A stretch of DNA of 64,000 bases from Accumulibacter sp. (GTDB taxonomy: Bacteria; Pseudomonadota; Gammaproteobacteria; Burkholderiales; Rhodocyclaceae): NCBI GenBank assembly GCA_017302455.1, contig JAFLDO010000013.1, positions 36,019 to 100,018 on the forward strand, written 5' to 3'. Below, one piece after another: positions 35,251 through 43,964 of the stretch (position 1 is its first letter; each line of letters starts with the position of its first letter). The notes below the pieces were generated by a model. It was not told where the DNA came from. It worked only from the letters and a program-made list of their open reading frames with translations, and made no database searches. A program made the translations under genes and the position numbers.

Positions 35251-35870
35251 AATCGTTTCTGATCGCGAATCCAAAGGGGGGTTCAGGGAAGTCCACGCTG
35301 GCCGTCAATCTGGCCGGCCATCTCGCGCGCAGCGGCCATCGGGTGATGCTCGGCGACGTCGATCGGCAGCAATCCTCGCGCGACTGGCTGCACCTGCGGC
35401 CATCGATCCTGCCGAAGATTCGTAGCTGGGAAATCGAGCCGGGAAAGACCGCCAAACCACCGAAAGGTACGACGCACGTCGTTCTCGACACGCCGGCAGC
35501 CCTGCACGGAAAAGCGCTCGACACGGTCGTCAAACAGGTCAATCGGGTCCTCGTCCCGGTTCAGCCGTCGCTCTTCGACATGCTGGCGACACGCCATTTT
35601 CTCGAGGTCCTGCTGGCCGAGAAAGCGGTGCGCAACGAACATGCCTTCGTTGCCGTCGTCGGGATGCGTGTCGATCCACGCACCCGCTCGGCCGCCGAAC
35701 TGGAGCGATTTCTCGAGAAGTTCGACCTGCCGGTGCTCACCTACCTGCGCAATACACAGCTCTACGTGCAGACGGCGATGCACGGGATGACGATGTTCGA
35801 CCTCTCGGCGTCGCGCGCGGCGAAAGATCTCGAACAGTGGCGACCGATCATCGACTGGGTTGACAGCTAG
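35247..35870 (+). CDS. ParA/MinD-type ATPase
   Basis: This 207-residue protein has the deviant Walker A motif NPKGGSGKST with lysines K10 and K15, the Walker A' region VLDTPAALHG and a short C-terminal helix-rich end. No DNA-binding N-terminal domain is present, so it is the small ParA type used for positioning cargo rather than repressing promoters. It is translationally coupled to the TAXI gene. No ParB-like partner is seen nearby. It may position or regulate a membrane complex that includes the TAXI protein (inference). Confidence 0.88.
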   Translation: MKSFLIANPKGGSGKSTLAVNLAGHLARSGHRVMLGDVDRQQSSRDWLHLRPSILPKIRSWEIEPGKTAKPPKGTTHVVLDTPAALHGKALDTVVKQVNRVLVPVQPSLFDMLATRHFLEVLLAEKAVRNEHAFVAVVGMRVDPRTRSAAELERFLEKFDLPVLTYLRNTQLYVQTAMHGMTMFDLSASRAAKDLEQWRPIIDWVDS

Positions 35871-35885
35871 CCCCGATCAGCGACG

Positions 35886-35904
35886 CGCGGCCCAACCGGC
35901 CGCG
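35886..35904 (+). terminator. Weak stem-loop after the ParA-type gene
   Basis: CGCGGCC (35886-35892) pairs with GGCCGCG (35898-35904) around a five-base loop, 16 bases after the stop codon. There is no T-run, so its efficiency as a terminator is uncertain. Confidence 0.4.
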
Positions 35905-35955
35905 TGCGAGTGCCGCGTGCGCAGTGATCGGCGCGTGCGCCGCCCGCCCTCGGGG

Positions 35956-35961
35956 TAAAAT
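35956..35961 (+). promoter_or_regulatory. -10 element abutting the dnaE start codon
   Basis: TAAAAT ends seven bases before the ATG at 35968, so transcription from it would start at or next to the start codon. No purine-rich ribosome-binding sequence lies between. This suggests a leaderless or near-leaderless mRNA. No clear -35 was found. Confidence 0.4.
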
Positions 35962-35967
35962 GGCGGG

Positions 35968-38900
35968 ATGCTCGAAGCCCCGTTCATCCATCTCCGCCTG
36001 CACAGCGAGTATTCGATTACCGACGGCATCGTCCGCCTCGATGATGCGGTTGCGCGTGCGGCCGGCTACGGCATGCCGGCCCTGGCACTCAGTGACCTCG
36101 CCAATGTCTTCGGTCTGGTCAAGTTCTACTCGTCGGCGCGCAGCAAGGGGATCAAGCCGATACTCGGCAGCGATGTCTGTATTGCCAACGACGGCGACCC
36201 GGACCGACCGTATCGCCTGCTGCTGCTCTGTCGCTCGCGGCCGGGCTACCTGCAGCTCTGCGAACTGCTGTCGCGTGCCTACCTCGCGCCGCGCGTACGC
36301 GGGCGCGCGGAAATCACCCGCCGGATGCTCGAGGAAGTCGGCGTCGACGGCCTGATCGCGTTGTCGGGCGCCGCCGCCGGCGATGTTGGCGAGGCGCTGC
36401 TGCAGGGCAATCAAGAACTGGCCGCGAACCGCGCAGCGCGCTGGGAAAAGACCTTCCCCGGTGCGTTCTATCTGGAAGTGCAGCGCTATGGACAGGCGCA
36501 GCAGGAGGCGCTGGTCGCCGCGACCGCCGATCTGGCCGGCGAACTCGGCTTGCCGCTGGTTGCCACCCACCCGATCCAGTTTCTCGAACGCGATGATTTC
36601 AAGGCGCACGAGGCACGCGTGTGTATTGCCGAAGGCTACATGCTCGGCGATGCGCGGCGCCCCAGGCTACACACGGAAGAGCAGTACTTCAAGTCGGCTG
36701 ACGAAATGCTCGCCCTGTTTGGCGATCTCCCCGAAGCGCTCGCCAACTCGGTCGAGATCGCCAAGCGCTGCAATCTGCAGATCACACTCGGCAAGAGCTA
36801 CCTGCCCGATTTCCCGACGCCGGCAGGCGTGACGCTCGACGATTTTCTTCGCCAGCAGGCGGTCGCCGGCCTCGAAATTCGCCTGCAGCAGCTTTTCCCC
36901 GACCCCGACGTGCGCACTGCCGAGCGGGCGCCCTACGACGCGCGCCTGCAACTCGAGACCGATACCATCGTCCAGATGGGCTTCCCCGGCTACTTCCTGA
37001 TCGTTGCCGATTTCATCAACTGGGCCAAGCACAACAGTTGCCCGGTCGGACCGGGCCGTGGCTCGGGCGCCGGATCGGTCGTCGCCTACGCGCTCGGCAT
37101 CACCGACCTCGACCCACTGCGCTACGCCTTGCTCTTCGAGCGCTTCCTGAACCCCGAGCGGGTGTCGATGCCCGACTTCGACATCGACTTCTGCCAGGAC
37201 AACCGGTGGCGGGTCATCGAATACGTGCGCCAGAAGTATGGGGCGGCGGCGGTATCGCAGATCGTCACCTTCGGCACCATGTCGTCGAAGGCGGTCATCC
37301 GCGATGTCGGACGCGTGCTCGATCTGCCGTACAACTTCTGCGACCAGCTTTCCAAGCTGATCCCGGTCGAGACCAACAAGCCGTTGTCGCTGGCCAAGGC
37401 AATTGCCGCCGAACCGCAACTGCAAGCGCGTATCGACGACGAGGAAGAAGTCAGGGATCTCTTCGCGCTCGCCGCCCGGCTCGAAGATCTGACACGCAAC
37501 GTCGGCATGCATGCCGGCGGCGTACTGATCGCTCCCGGCAAGCTGACCGACTTCTGCCCCGTGTACTCGGCCGATGGCGGTTCAGTCGTTTCGCAATTCG
37601 ACAAGGACGACGTCGAGAAGGTCGGGCTGGTGAAGTTCGACTTTCTCGGTCTCAGGAACCTGACGATCATCGAGCTGGCGCTGAAGTACGTCGAGCAACT
37701 GAGCGGTGTGCGTCCCGATCTGGCGACGATGGCCTTCGACGATCCGCAGGCTTACCAGATCCTCAAGGACGGCAACACGACGGCAATCTTCCAGGTCGAA
37801 TCGGAAGGCATGAAGAAGCTGGTCAGAAAGCTCGCGCCCGACCGCTTCGAGGACATCATCGCCGTTCTCGCGCTGTATCGGCCGGGGCCGCTCGGCTCGG
37901 GAATGGTCGACGACTTCATCCTGCGCAAGAAGGGTCAGCAGAAGATCGAATACTACATCGACGATCTGAAGGCCTGCCTCGAACCCACCTACGGCGTCAT
38001 CGTCTACCAGGAACAGGTGATGCAGATCGCGCAGATCATCGGCGGCTACACGCTCGGCGCCGCCGACCTCTTGCGCCGCGCGATGGGCAAGAAGAAGGCC
38101 GAGGAGATGGCGCTGCATCGCGACCTGATGCGCGAGGGCGCGCGCAAGAAGGGCTACGACGAAAAGCTGGCGATGCAGCTCTTCGACCTGATGGAGAAGT
38201 TCGCCGAGTATGGCTTCAACAAGTCGCATACCGCCGCCTACGCCGTCGTCACCTACCACACCGCCTGGCTGAAGGCACACCACTGCGCGGCTTTCATGGC
38301 GGCGACCCTGTCATCGGACATGGACGTCACCGACACGGTCAAAATCTTCCACGACGATGCGATCAACAACGGCCTGCGCATCCTCGGCCCGGACGTCAAC
38401 GCCTCCGAATACCGCTTCATGCCGGTCGACCGCAGCACCGTGCGCTATGGTCTCGGCGCCGTCAAGGGCACCGGCGAACAGGCGGTCAACGCGATCCTGA
38501 AAACCCGTTCGGCGGCGGGCGCTTTCCGGGACCTCTTCGACTTCTGCCGGCGCGTCGACAAGCGGCTCGTCAACCGCCGGACGATCGAAGCGCTGATTCG
38601 TGCCGGCGCCTTCGACTCGCTCGACAGCCACCGCGCGCGGCTGCTCGCCTCGGTCGGCATCGCCATGGAAGCCGCCGAGCAGGCCGAGCGCAACGCCATG
38701 CAGGTCAGCCTATTCGACATCTTCGAAGCGGGCGGCGAGGAGGATCGCGAGCATGGCCCGCAGTACGTCGAGGTCGCCCGCTGGAGCGAACGCCAGAAGC
38801 TCAACGAAGAGAAGCTGGCGCTCGGTTTCTACTTCTCCGGCCACCCGTTCCACAGCGTGCAGGCCGAAGTGTCGCGCTTCGTGCGCACGCGGCTGGCGGC

Positions 38901-39438
38901 GCTCGAAGCTCGGAAGGAAGTGCAATGGCTCGCCGGACTGGTCGTCGGCGTGCGCAGCAAACTCACCGCACGCGGCAAGATGGTCTTCGTCCAGCTCGAC
39001 GACGGCAGCACATCGCTCGAGGTCTCGGTGTTCAGCGAATTGCTGGAAAGCGAGCGCGCCAAGATCCGCGAAGACGAGGTGCTGATCGTCGAAGGCCGCG
39101 TGCAGCGCGACGACTTCGCCGGCGAAGGCCGCGTGCGCATCATCGCCGAACACCTGCTGACACTGGCCGAAGCACGCGGGCGGTTTGCCCGTCACCTGCG
39201 CCTGTCGCTCAACGGCCAGGCCAGCGGCAGCGGCGCGCGCGCCGCCGTGCAACGCCTGCGCACGCTGCTGGCGCCCTACACACCCGGCAATTGCCCGGTC
39301 CGGCTCGCCTACCGCAATGGTGAGGCATCCTGTGAGCTCGCCTTCGGTGACGCCAATCGGGTCCGCCTCGAAGACGATCTGCTGGTGGCGCTCAGCGAAT
39401 GGTTGAGCAGCGACAATGTCAGCGTGGACTACCCATGA
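35968..39438 (+). CDS. dnaE: DNA polymerase III alpha subunit
   Basis: The replicative polymerase (1156 aa). It opens with a PHP domain (FIHLRLHSEYSITDG, then ALTDLANVFGLVKFY-like ALSDLANVFGLVKFY). The polymerase core has the catalytic acidic motif PDFDIDFCQDNRW, GPGRGSGAGSVVAY upstream, and the FGTMSSKAVIRDVGR region. The C-terminal part carries an OB fold (VVGVRSKLTARGKMVFVQLDD) and tau-binding tail. Length and order match the Gram-negative DnaE1, not the error-prone DnaE2/ImuC. It is monocistronic here, and lpxH follows after 100 bases. Confidence 0.97.
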   Translation: MLEAPFIHLRLHSEYSITDGIVRLDDAVARAAGYGMPALALSDLANVFGLVKFYSSARSKGIKPILGSDVCIANDGDPDRPYRLLLLCRSRPGYLQLCELLSRAYLAPRVRGRAEITRRMLEEVGVDGLIALSGAAAGDVGEALLQGNQELAANRAARWEKTFPGAFYLEVQRYGQAQQEALVAATADLAGELGLPLVATHPIQFLERDDFKAHEARVCIAEGYMLGDARRPRLHTEEQYFKSADEMLALFGDLPEALANSVEIAKRCNLQITLGKSYLPDFPTPAGVTLDDFLRQQAVAGLEIRLQQLFPDPDVRTAERAPYDARLQLETDTIVQMGFPGYFLIVADFINWAKHNSCPVGPGRGSGAGSVVAYALGITDLDPLRYALLFERFLNPERVSMPDFDIDFCQDNRWRVIEYVRQKYGAAAVSQIVTFGTMSSKAVIRDVGRVLDLPYNFCDQLSKLIPVETNKPLSLAKAIAAEPQLQARIDDEEEVRDLFALAARLEDLTRNVGMHAGGVLIAPGKLTDFCPVYSADGGSVVSQFDKDDVEKVGLVKFDFLGLRNLTIIELALKYVEQLSGVRPDLATMAFDDPQAYQILKDGNTTAIFQVESEGMKKLVRKLAPDRFEDIIAVLALYRPGPLGSGMVDDFILRKKGQQKIEYYIDDLKACLEPTYGVIVYQEQVMQIAQIIGGYTLGAADLLRRAMGKKKAEEMALHRDLMREGARKKGYDEKLAMQLFDLMEKFAEYGFNKSHTAAYAVVTYHTAWLKAHHCAAFMAATLSSDMDVTDTVKIFHDDAINNGLRILGPDVNASEYRFMPVDRSTVRYGLGAVKGTGEQAVNAILKTRSAAGAFRDLFDFCRRVDKRLVNRRTIEALIRAGAFDSLDSHRARLLASVGIAMEAAEQAERNAMQVSLFDIFEAGGEEDREHGPQYVEVARWSERQKLNEEKLALGFYFSGHPFHSVQAEVSRFVRTRLAALEARKEVQWLAGLVVGVRSKLTARGKMVFVQLDDGSTSLEVSVFSELLESERAKIREDEVLIVEGRVQRDDFAGEGRVRIIAEHLLTLAEARGRFARHLRLSLNGQASGSGARAAVQRLRTLLAPYTPGNCPVRLAYRNGEASCELAFGDANRVRLEDDLLVALSEWLSSDNVSVDYP

Positions 39439-39538
39439 TCGGACCTCACGCAGGCGAGTCCGATTACTTTCGCCCCCTCTGCTCCTGCCGCCCCCTGCTC
39501 ATGAGTCATCACGAATGCCGAGTTGATCGACCACACCG

Positions 39539-40270
39539 ATGACCGTTCTGTTGATCTCCGATCTCCATCTGCAGGAGGAACGGCCGGACCTGACCCGGGC
39601 CTTCCTGCACTTCCTGCAGACGCGCGCGGTAACCGCCGAGGCGCTGTACATCCTCGGCGACCTCTTCGAAGTCTGGGTTGGCGACGATGGCATGACCGCG
39701 AGTCAGCGCGCGATTGCCAATGCATTGCAGGAAACCGCCGACGCCGGCACGCGCATCCATCTGATGCACGGCAACCGCGACTTCCTGATCGGCAAGCGCT
39801 TCTGCCGCATGGCTGGCTGCACCCTGCTACCCGACCCGAGCGTCGTGCAACTGGGCGGCGAGAGAGTGCTGCTGATGCACGGCGACACTCTGTGCACCCG
39901 CGATGTCCAGTACCTGCGCAAGCGCAGCCGCATCCGTAGCCCCCTCGGACTGTTCATCCTGCACCACGTCATGCCGCTGTCGAAACGCCAGGCGCTGGCG
40001 CGCAAGCTGCGCAGCGAGAGTCTCGAAAGAACGGCGATGAAAGCCGCCGACATCATCGACGTCAGCCCCGAAGCCATACCGTCCGTGATGCAGAAACACG
40101 GGGTCAGGACGCTGATCCACGGCCACACCCATCGCCCGGCAATTCATGAACTGCAGGTGGCCGGCGAACCGGCGCGGAGACTCGTGCTCGGTGACTGGGA
40201 TGCCAGAGGCTGGGCCCTACAGGTGGATGCCGACGGTTTTGATCTGGCATCCTTCCCGATCGGCGCCTAG
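39539..40270 (+). CDS. lpxH: UDP-2,3-diacylglucosamine pyrophosphatase
   Basis: LpxH hydrolyses UDP-2,3-diacylglucosamine to lipid X in lipid A synthesis, at the inner face of the cytoplasmic membrane. The 243-residue protein has the calcineurin-like metal motifs in order: D-x-H (SDLHL, 7-11), [23 protein letters not shown] and GHTHRP. The Mn/Fe-dependent LpxH form is indicated, and the organism should therefore make lipopolysaccharide. Gene length is normal. Confidence 0.95.
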   Translation: MTVLLISDLHLQEERPDLTRAFLHFLQTRAVTAEALYILGDLFEVWVGDDGMTASQRAIANALQETADAGTRIHLMHGNRDFLIGKRFCRMAGCTLLPDPSVVQLGGERVLLMHGDTLCTRDVQYLRKRSRIRSPLGLFILHHVMPLSKRQALARKLRSESLERTAMKAADIIDVSPEAIPSVMQKHGVRTLIHGHTHRPAIHELQVAGEPARRLVLGDWDARGWALQVDADGFDLASFPIGA

Positions 40271-40393
40271 CGTCTTCTGCGGGCCGCATGCGCAGCTTTC
40301 ATGCGCACCATCGATCCCGTACGCGGAGGCCAGCGTGCCTGCCAACTGTTCGCCATGGCGGCCAAGGTCGCCCCGACCAGCCACACCGCCCCG

Positions 40394-40933
40394 TCAGCCT
40401 AGCGCCGCCGCTTCGCTGCGCAGCCAGCCAATGGAGAGCCTGAAGGGCCCCGGCTGTCGGTCGGCAATCATCAGGCCGAGGCGGCGGATTCTCCCGGGAT
40501 CGAGGGCCGGCGCGAGCACGGCCCGGCCACGGTAGCGCGGCGCGAATTCACCGATCGGCAGCACCACCTCGCCCCACTGCCCGACCGGCGGCACGAGCGC
40601 CGCCTGGTAACTGACGCCGTCCCAGGCATCGTCGGTGCGCAGGTTCAACCTGTAGCGGCGACCGTCACCGCGGACGCGCAGACGCACCGACAGCATCCCC
40701 GGAGCGGAGTAGGCGCCGGGCAGCGTTCGCACCGAAGCAAAACCGCCGTTGTTGGCCAGCGAAACGGTGCCGATGAAGTCCGCATGTCCCTCGGTGGCGA
40801 AGACCAGACGGCTGCTCGACAGCCCACCCATCACCGCATCGTCGATCGCTGACCAGGCGAGGACGCTTTCCGGGCCGTCGAAAGCGACGAGGATGCCGCT
40901 GCAGGACGGGCCAGCCTCCGCAACCTCAGGCAT
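40394..40933 (-). CDS. CIA30-family protein
   Basis: This 179-residue protein matches the CIA30 family (complex I intermediate-associated protein 30), a galactose-binding-like beta-sandwich. Typical stretches are W-x-x-x-D-D-x-V-M-G-G (WSAIDDAVMGG), SLANNGGFASVR and YRLNLRTDDAWDGVSYQAAL. Bacterial members have no proven role in complex I. It overlaps the lipocalin gene by eight bases and is surely co-expressed. The 123 bases to the lpxH stop hold nothing recognisable. Confidence 0.85.
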   Translation of the reverse strand: MPEVAEAGPSCSGILVAFDGPESVLAWSAIDDAVMGGLSSSRLVFATEGHADFIGTVSLANNGGFASVRTLPGAYSAPGMLSVRLRVRGDGRRYRLNLRTDDAWDGVSYQAALVPPVGQWGEVVLPIGEFAPRYRGRAVLAPALDPGRIRRLGLMIADRQPGPFRLSIGWLRSEAAALG

Positions 40934-41471
40934 CGGGCCGATCCTGATCGACCCAAATCAGTCGCGTGGTCGCAAAGCCCAGTTGCCCCGCCTTGTCGAG
41001 CAGTCGCTGGCGAACGTCGGCGGGCAGGCGGCGCTCGCGCGCCAGGATCCACAGGTAATCCCGACTCGGGCCGACGACCAGCGCCCAATGGTAGTCGCGT
41101 TCATCGAGCGCGACGATGTGGTAGCCGCCGTAGAAGGGGCCAAAGAACGAGACTTTCAGCGAGCCGACTCTCGGGTCGCCAATGAACTTTGCCTTGCCGA
41201 TGACCTCTTTCCAGGCTCCCTTGTCGGCACTGTAACCACGGTTGATCACTTCCACGCTGCTGCCATCGGGTGCCCGGCGGTACTCGGCGGAGACATCGCT
41301 GAGACCGCGTTCGAAGGAGTGGTCGAGACGAGCAATCTCGTACCATTTGCCGAGGTAGCGGTCGAGCTGGAAGTTGTCGACTGCCGTGATACCTTCCGGA
41401 AGGCTCGTGCAGGCGGGAAGAAGAACGAGGAACAGCAAGGGGCACAGCAGCTTGAGCAGGGAGCGGCGCAT
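40926..41471 (-). CDS. blc: Outer-membrane lipocalin (Blc-like)
   Basis: The 181-residue protein has a lipoprotein signal (cysteine at about 21, LLPAC) and a bacterial lipocalin fold. The conserved N-terminal motif DRYLGKWYEIARLDHSFERG is present (GKWYEIARLDHSFERG), as are VSAEYR, GSLKVSFFGPFYGGYHIVALD and YLWILARERRL. Blc proteins bind lysophospholipids or other lipophilic compounds at the outer membrane under stress or in stationary phase. It leads a two-gene operon with the CIA30 protein. Confidence 0.93.
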   Translation of the reverse strand: MRRSLLKLLCPLLFLVLLPACTSLPEGITAVDNFQLDRYLGKWYEIARLDHSFERGLSDVSAEYRRAPDGSSVEVINRGYSADKGAWKEVIGKAKFIGDPRVGSLKVSFFGPFYGGYHIVALDERDYHWALVVGPSRDYLWILARERRLPADVRQRLLDKAGQLGFATTRLIWVDQDRPDA

Positions 41472-41604
41472 GGCATCGACCGTTGATGAGGATTAGAACA
41501 GACAATGATCGGCCGCCGTAGTTCGCGAAAGGCCCCGAACAGTGTCAAGCTGTCGGCAGTTCCGGCTGATGTCAGCCAACCCGAGTGATGGCCTTGCAGC
41601 GTGG

Positions 41605-41610
41605 TAAAAT
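41605..41610 (+). promoter_or_regulatory. Extended -10 element next to thiS
   Basis: TGG-TAAAAT forms an extended -10 ending nine bases before the ATG at 41620. The predicted transcription start is only two or three bases upstream of the start codon, with no Shine-Dalgarno sequence between. I found no TPP-riboswitch core (CTGAGA/ACCTGA) in 41472-41619. Confidence 0.45.
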
Positions 41611-41619
41611 CGAACTCCC

Positions 41620-41820
41620 ATGAGACTCCTGATCAACGGTGAAAGCCGCGAATTTCCTGCCTCGCTGACGGTTGCCGATCTGGTGAAGGCACTCGACCAT
41701 GCGGGCAAGCGCATCGCTGTCGAGCGCAACGGTGAAATCGTTGCGCGCGGCCGTCATGCCGAAACCACGCTGGTCGACGGTGACCGGATCGAGATCGTCG
41801 TTGCCGTCGGCGGCGGCTGA
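41620..41820 (+). CDS. thiS: Sulfur carrier protein ThiS
   Basis: A 66-residue ubiquitin-fold protein ending in VGGG, with the C-terminal Gly-Gly that is adenylated and converted to a thiocarboxylate for thiazole formation. The pattern VNGE-x(5)-ASLTVADLV (here [18 protein letters not shown]) is normal. It is the first gene of a thiS-thiG-trmB run, with thiG 23 bases downstream. Confidence 0.93.
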   Translation: MRLLINGESREFPASLTVADLVKALDHAGKRIAVERNGEIVARGRHAETTLVDGDRIEIVVAVGGG

Positions 41821-41843
41821 CCTCATTGCCAAGCGAGAGACAA

Positions 41844-42638
41844 ATGCCCTCCTCCCCACACAGTCTGACGGTAGCCGGCAAGACCTACCGCTCTCGTCTT
41901 CTCGTCGGCACCGGCAAGTACAAGGATTTCGCCGAGACGCGGGCGGCGATCGATGCGTCGGGCGCCGAGATCGTCACCGTCGCCATTCGCCGCACCAACA
42001 TCGGCCAGAATGCCGGCGAACCGAATCTGCTCGACGTTCTGCCACCGTCGCAATTCACGATCCTGCCGAATACTGCCGGTTGCTATACGGCGGCGGATGC
42101 GGTGCGCACCCTGCGTCTGGCGCGCGAACTGCTCGACGGGCATGCGCTGTGCAAGCTGGAAGTGCTGGGCGACCCGACCAACCTGTTCCCGAACATGCCG
42201 GAAACCCTGAAAGCGGCCGAAACGCTGGTCAAGGAAGGTTTCGCGGTGATGGTTTACTGCGCCGACGACCCGATCCAGGCGCACATGCTGGAGGAGATCG
42301 GTTGCGTTGCGGTGATGCCCCTGGCCTCCCTGATCGGCTCCGGCATGGGGATCATCAACCCGTGGAACCTGCGCCTGATCATCGATCAGGCGAAAGTGCC
42401 GGTGCTCGTCGATGCCGGCGTCGGCACGGCTTCCGACGCGGCGATCGCCATGGAACTCGGTTGCGACGGCGTGCTGATGAATACCGCCATCGCGCATGCC
42501 CGCGATCCGGTGCTGATGGCCAGCGCCATGAAGAAGGCGGTCGAGGCCGGGCGCGAAGCGTTCCTCGCCGGCCGCATGCCGCGCAAGTATTACTCGGCCG
42601 ATCCTTCGTCGCCGACGGCGGGGTTGATCGGCTCCTAG
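41844..42638 (+). CDS. thiG: Thiazole synthase ThiG
   Basis: ThiG condenses dehydroglycine, DXP and ThiS-borne sulfur into the thiazole of thiamine. The ATG at 41844 gives [20 protein letters not shown]; an upstream in-frame TTG (41826) is less likely. The 264-residue protein has the TIM-barrel motifs [11 protein letters not shown], the catalytic lysine in LCKLEVLGD, and the phosphate-binding [20 protein letters not shown]. It is coupled to trmB by a two-base gap. Confidence 0.95.
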   Translation: MPSSPHSLTVAGKTYRSRLLVGTGKYKDFAETRAAIDASGAEIVTVAIRRTNIGQNAGEPNLLDVLPPSQFTILPNTAGCYTAADAVRTLRLARELLDGHALCKLEVLGDPTNLFPNMPETLKAAETLVKEGFAVMVYCADDPIQAHMLEEIGCVAVMPLASLIGSGMGIINPWNLRLIIDQAKVPVLVDAGVGTASDAAIAMELGCDGVLMNTAIAHARDPVLMASAMKKAVEAGREAFLAGRMPRKYYSADPSSPTAGLIGS

Positions 42639-42640
42639 CC

Positions 42641-43384
42641 ATGGAAGACCGGGGAAGCGTCGCCGCCCCCGACAGGGAGGCGTCCATCCGCAGCTTCGTT
42701 CGCCGCCAGGGCCGTGTCTCGAATGCCCAGCAGCGCTATCGTGAGCAGATGATGGCAAGCATCGGCGTGCCATACCGTGCGGCGCTCGTCGACCTCGACG
42801 CCGCGTTCGCGCGTACGGCGCCGCGGATTCTCGAAATCGGTTTCGGCATGGGCGAGACCTCGGCAGTGATCGCTGCTCGCCATCCGGAGAACGACTACCT
42901 CGGCATTGAAGTGCACACGCCAGGAGTCGGCAGCCTGTGCAAGCTGGTCGCCGAGTTGGGCCTGCAGAATCAGCGCATCATCCAGCACGACGCCGTCGAG
43001 GTGCTGCGGGACATGATCGCGCCAGCGTCGCTCGCCGGTGTGCACATCTTCTTTCCCGACCCCTGGCCGAAGAAACGTCACCACAAGCGGCGGCTGCTGC
43101 AAGAGCCTTTCGTGGCTCTGCTCGCCAGCCGACTGAGACCCGGCGGCTACCTCCATTGCGCCACGGATTGGCACGACTACGCCGAACAGATGCTCCGCGT
43201 GCTCGCCGCCGAAGCCCGGCTCGAAAACACCGTAGCGGGCTTCGCGCCGCGCCCCGAGCATCGCCCACAGACAAAATTCGAGCAGCGCGGCTTGCGCCTT
43301 GGGCACGCGGTGTGGGACGTGGTCTTTCGGCGGCGACAGGGGTCAGTCGAGACGGAAGATGACCGGCAGGATCAGCTCGCGTGA
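42641..43384 (+). CDS. trmB: tRNA (guanine-N7)-methyltransferase
   Basis: TrmB makes m7G46 in tRNA. The 247-residue protein has the SAM-binding motif [11 protein letters not shown] (about 65-75), the family motif [15 protein letters not shown], and the closing [12 protein letters not shown]. It is close behind thiG and overlaps the convergent TonB-like gene by 42 bases. Confidence 0.95.
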   Translation: MEDRGSVAAPDREASIRSFVRRQGRVSNAQQRYREQMMASIGVPYRAALVDLDAAFARTAPRILEIGFGMGETSAVIAARHPENDYLGIEVHTPGVGSLCKLVAELGLQNQRIIQHDAVEVLRDMIAPASLAGVHIFFPDPWPKKRHHKRRLLQEPFVALLASRLRPGGYLHCATDWHDYAEQMLRVLAAEARLENTVAGFAPRPEHRPQTKFEQRGLRLGHAVWDVVFRRRQGSVETEDDRQDQLA

Positions 43385-43873
43385 CTGAGCCCAGCTTACT
43401 CTCCCCATCGCCCAGGCCGCCCTCTCTGCCGCCTTGTCCAGAACCGGGTGACCACTGCTGGCGGCGACGCCCACATCGACGATGCGGCCGTCGTCCGACA
43501 GGGTCAGGATCAGCCGCACTTCGCCCTCGAGGCCCCGGGCGACCGCCTCCGGCGGGTAGTAGAGGTGTTGCGACAGTTTGCGCTGAGCGGCCTCAACTTC
43601 ACGTCTGGGCGTCGTCCTGCTGGCAGGCGACGGCGCGCGCGCCGCAGGTGGCGGCGGCAGCGGCTTGATGGCCGGGGAAGGCTTGTCGGTGGGCAAGGTG
43701 TTCTTCAGCAGCGGTTCGTCGCTGGGGAGCGAGGGCCTGACTGGCGGCAGGCGCAGCGACGCCTCAAGCGCCGGACGCACCGCAGTGGCCTCGCGCTTCA
43801 GGATATCTGGCAACAGCAGGCTGGCGTGCAGGGCAAGCGAGAGCGCAAGGGCGGGGATCAGGCGAGACAGCAT
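43343..43873 (-). CDS. TonB-like C-terminal domain protein
   Basis: I chose ATG 43873 ([20 protein letters not shown]), with ACAGG upstream; ATG 43885 is possible. The 176-residue protein has one N-terminal helix, a proline/serine-rich periplasmic linker ([11 protein letters not shown]) and a C-terminal TonB-type domain ([32 protein letters not shown]). TonB proteins pass proton-motive energy to outer-membrane receptors. ExbB/ExbD are not adjacent. The 3' end overlaps trmB on the other strand. Confidence 0.85.
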   Translation of the reverse strand: MLSRLIPALALSLALHASLLLPDILKREATAVRPALEASLRLPPVRPSLPSDEPLLKNTLPTDKPSPAIKPLPPPPAARAPSPASRTTPRREVEAAQRKLSQHLYYPPEAVARGLEGEVRLILTLSDDGRIVDVGVAASSGHPVLDKAAERAAWAMGRVSWAQSRELILPVIFRLD

Positions 43874-43964
43874 GGAACCTGTCATTGTGAACCAAAACCG
43901 TGCCGCAGAACACGCGAAGGCAACTCGATGCGCCTCGGCTGCCGGGTTGGAGGGGAGAAAACTG

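Noticed and set aside
41472..41619. TPP riboswitch before thiS
   Set aside because: No conserved CTGAGA or ACCTGA core and no matching helices were found.
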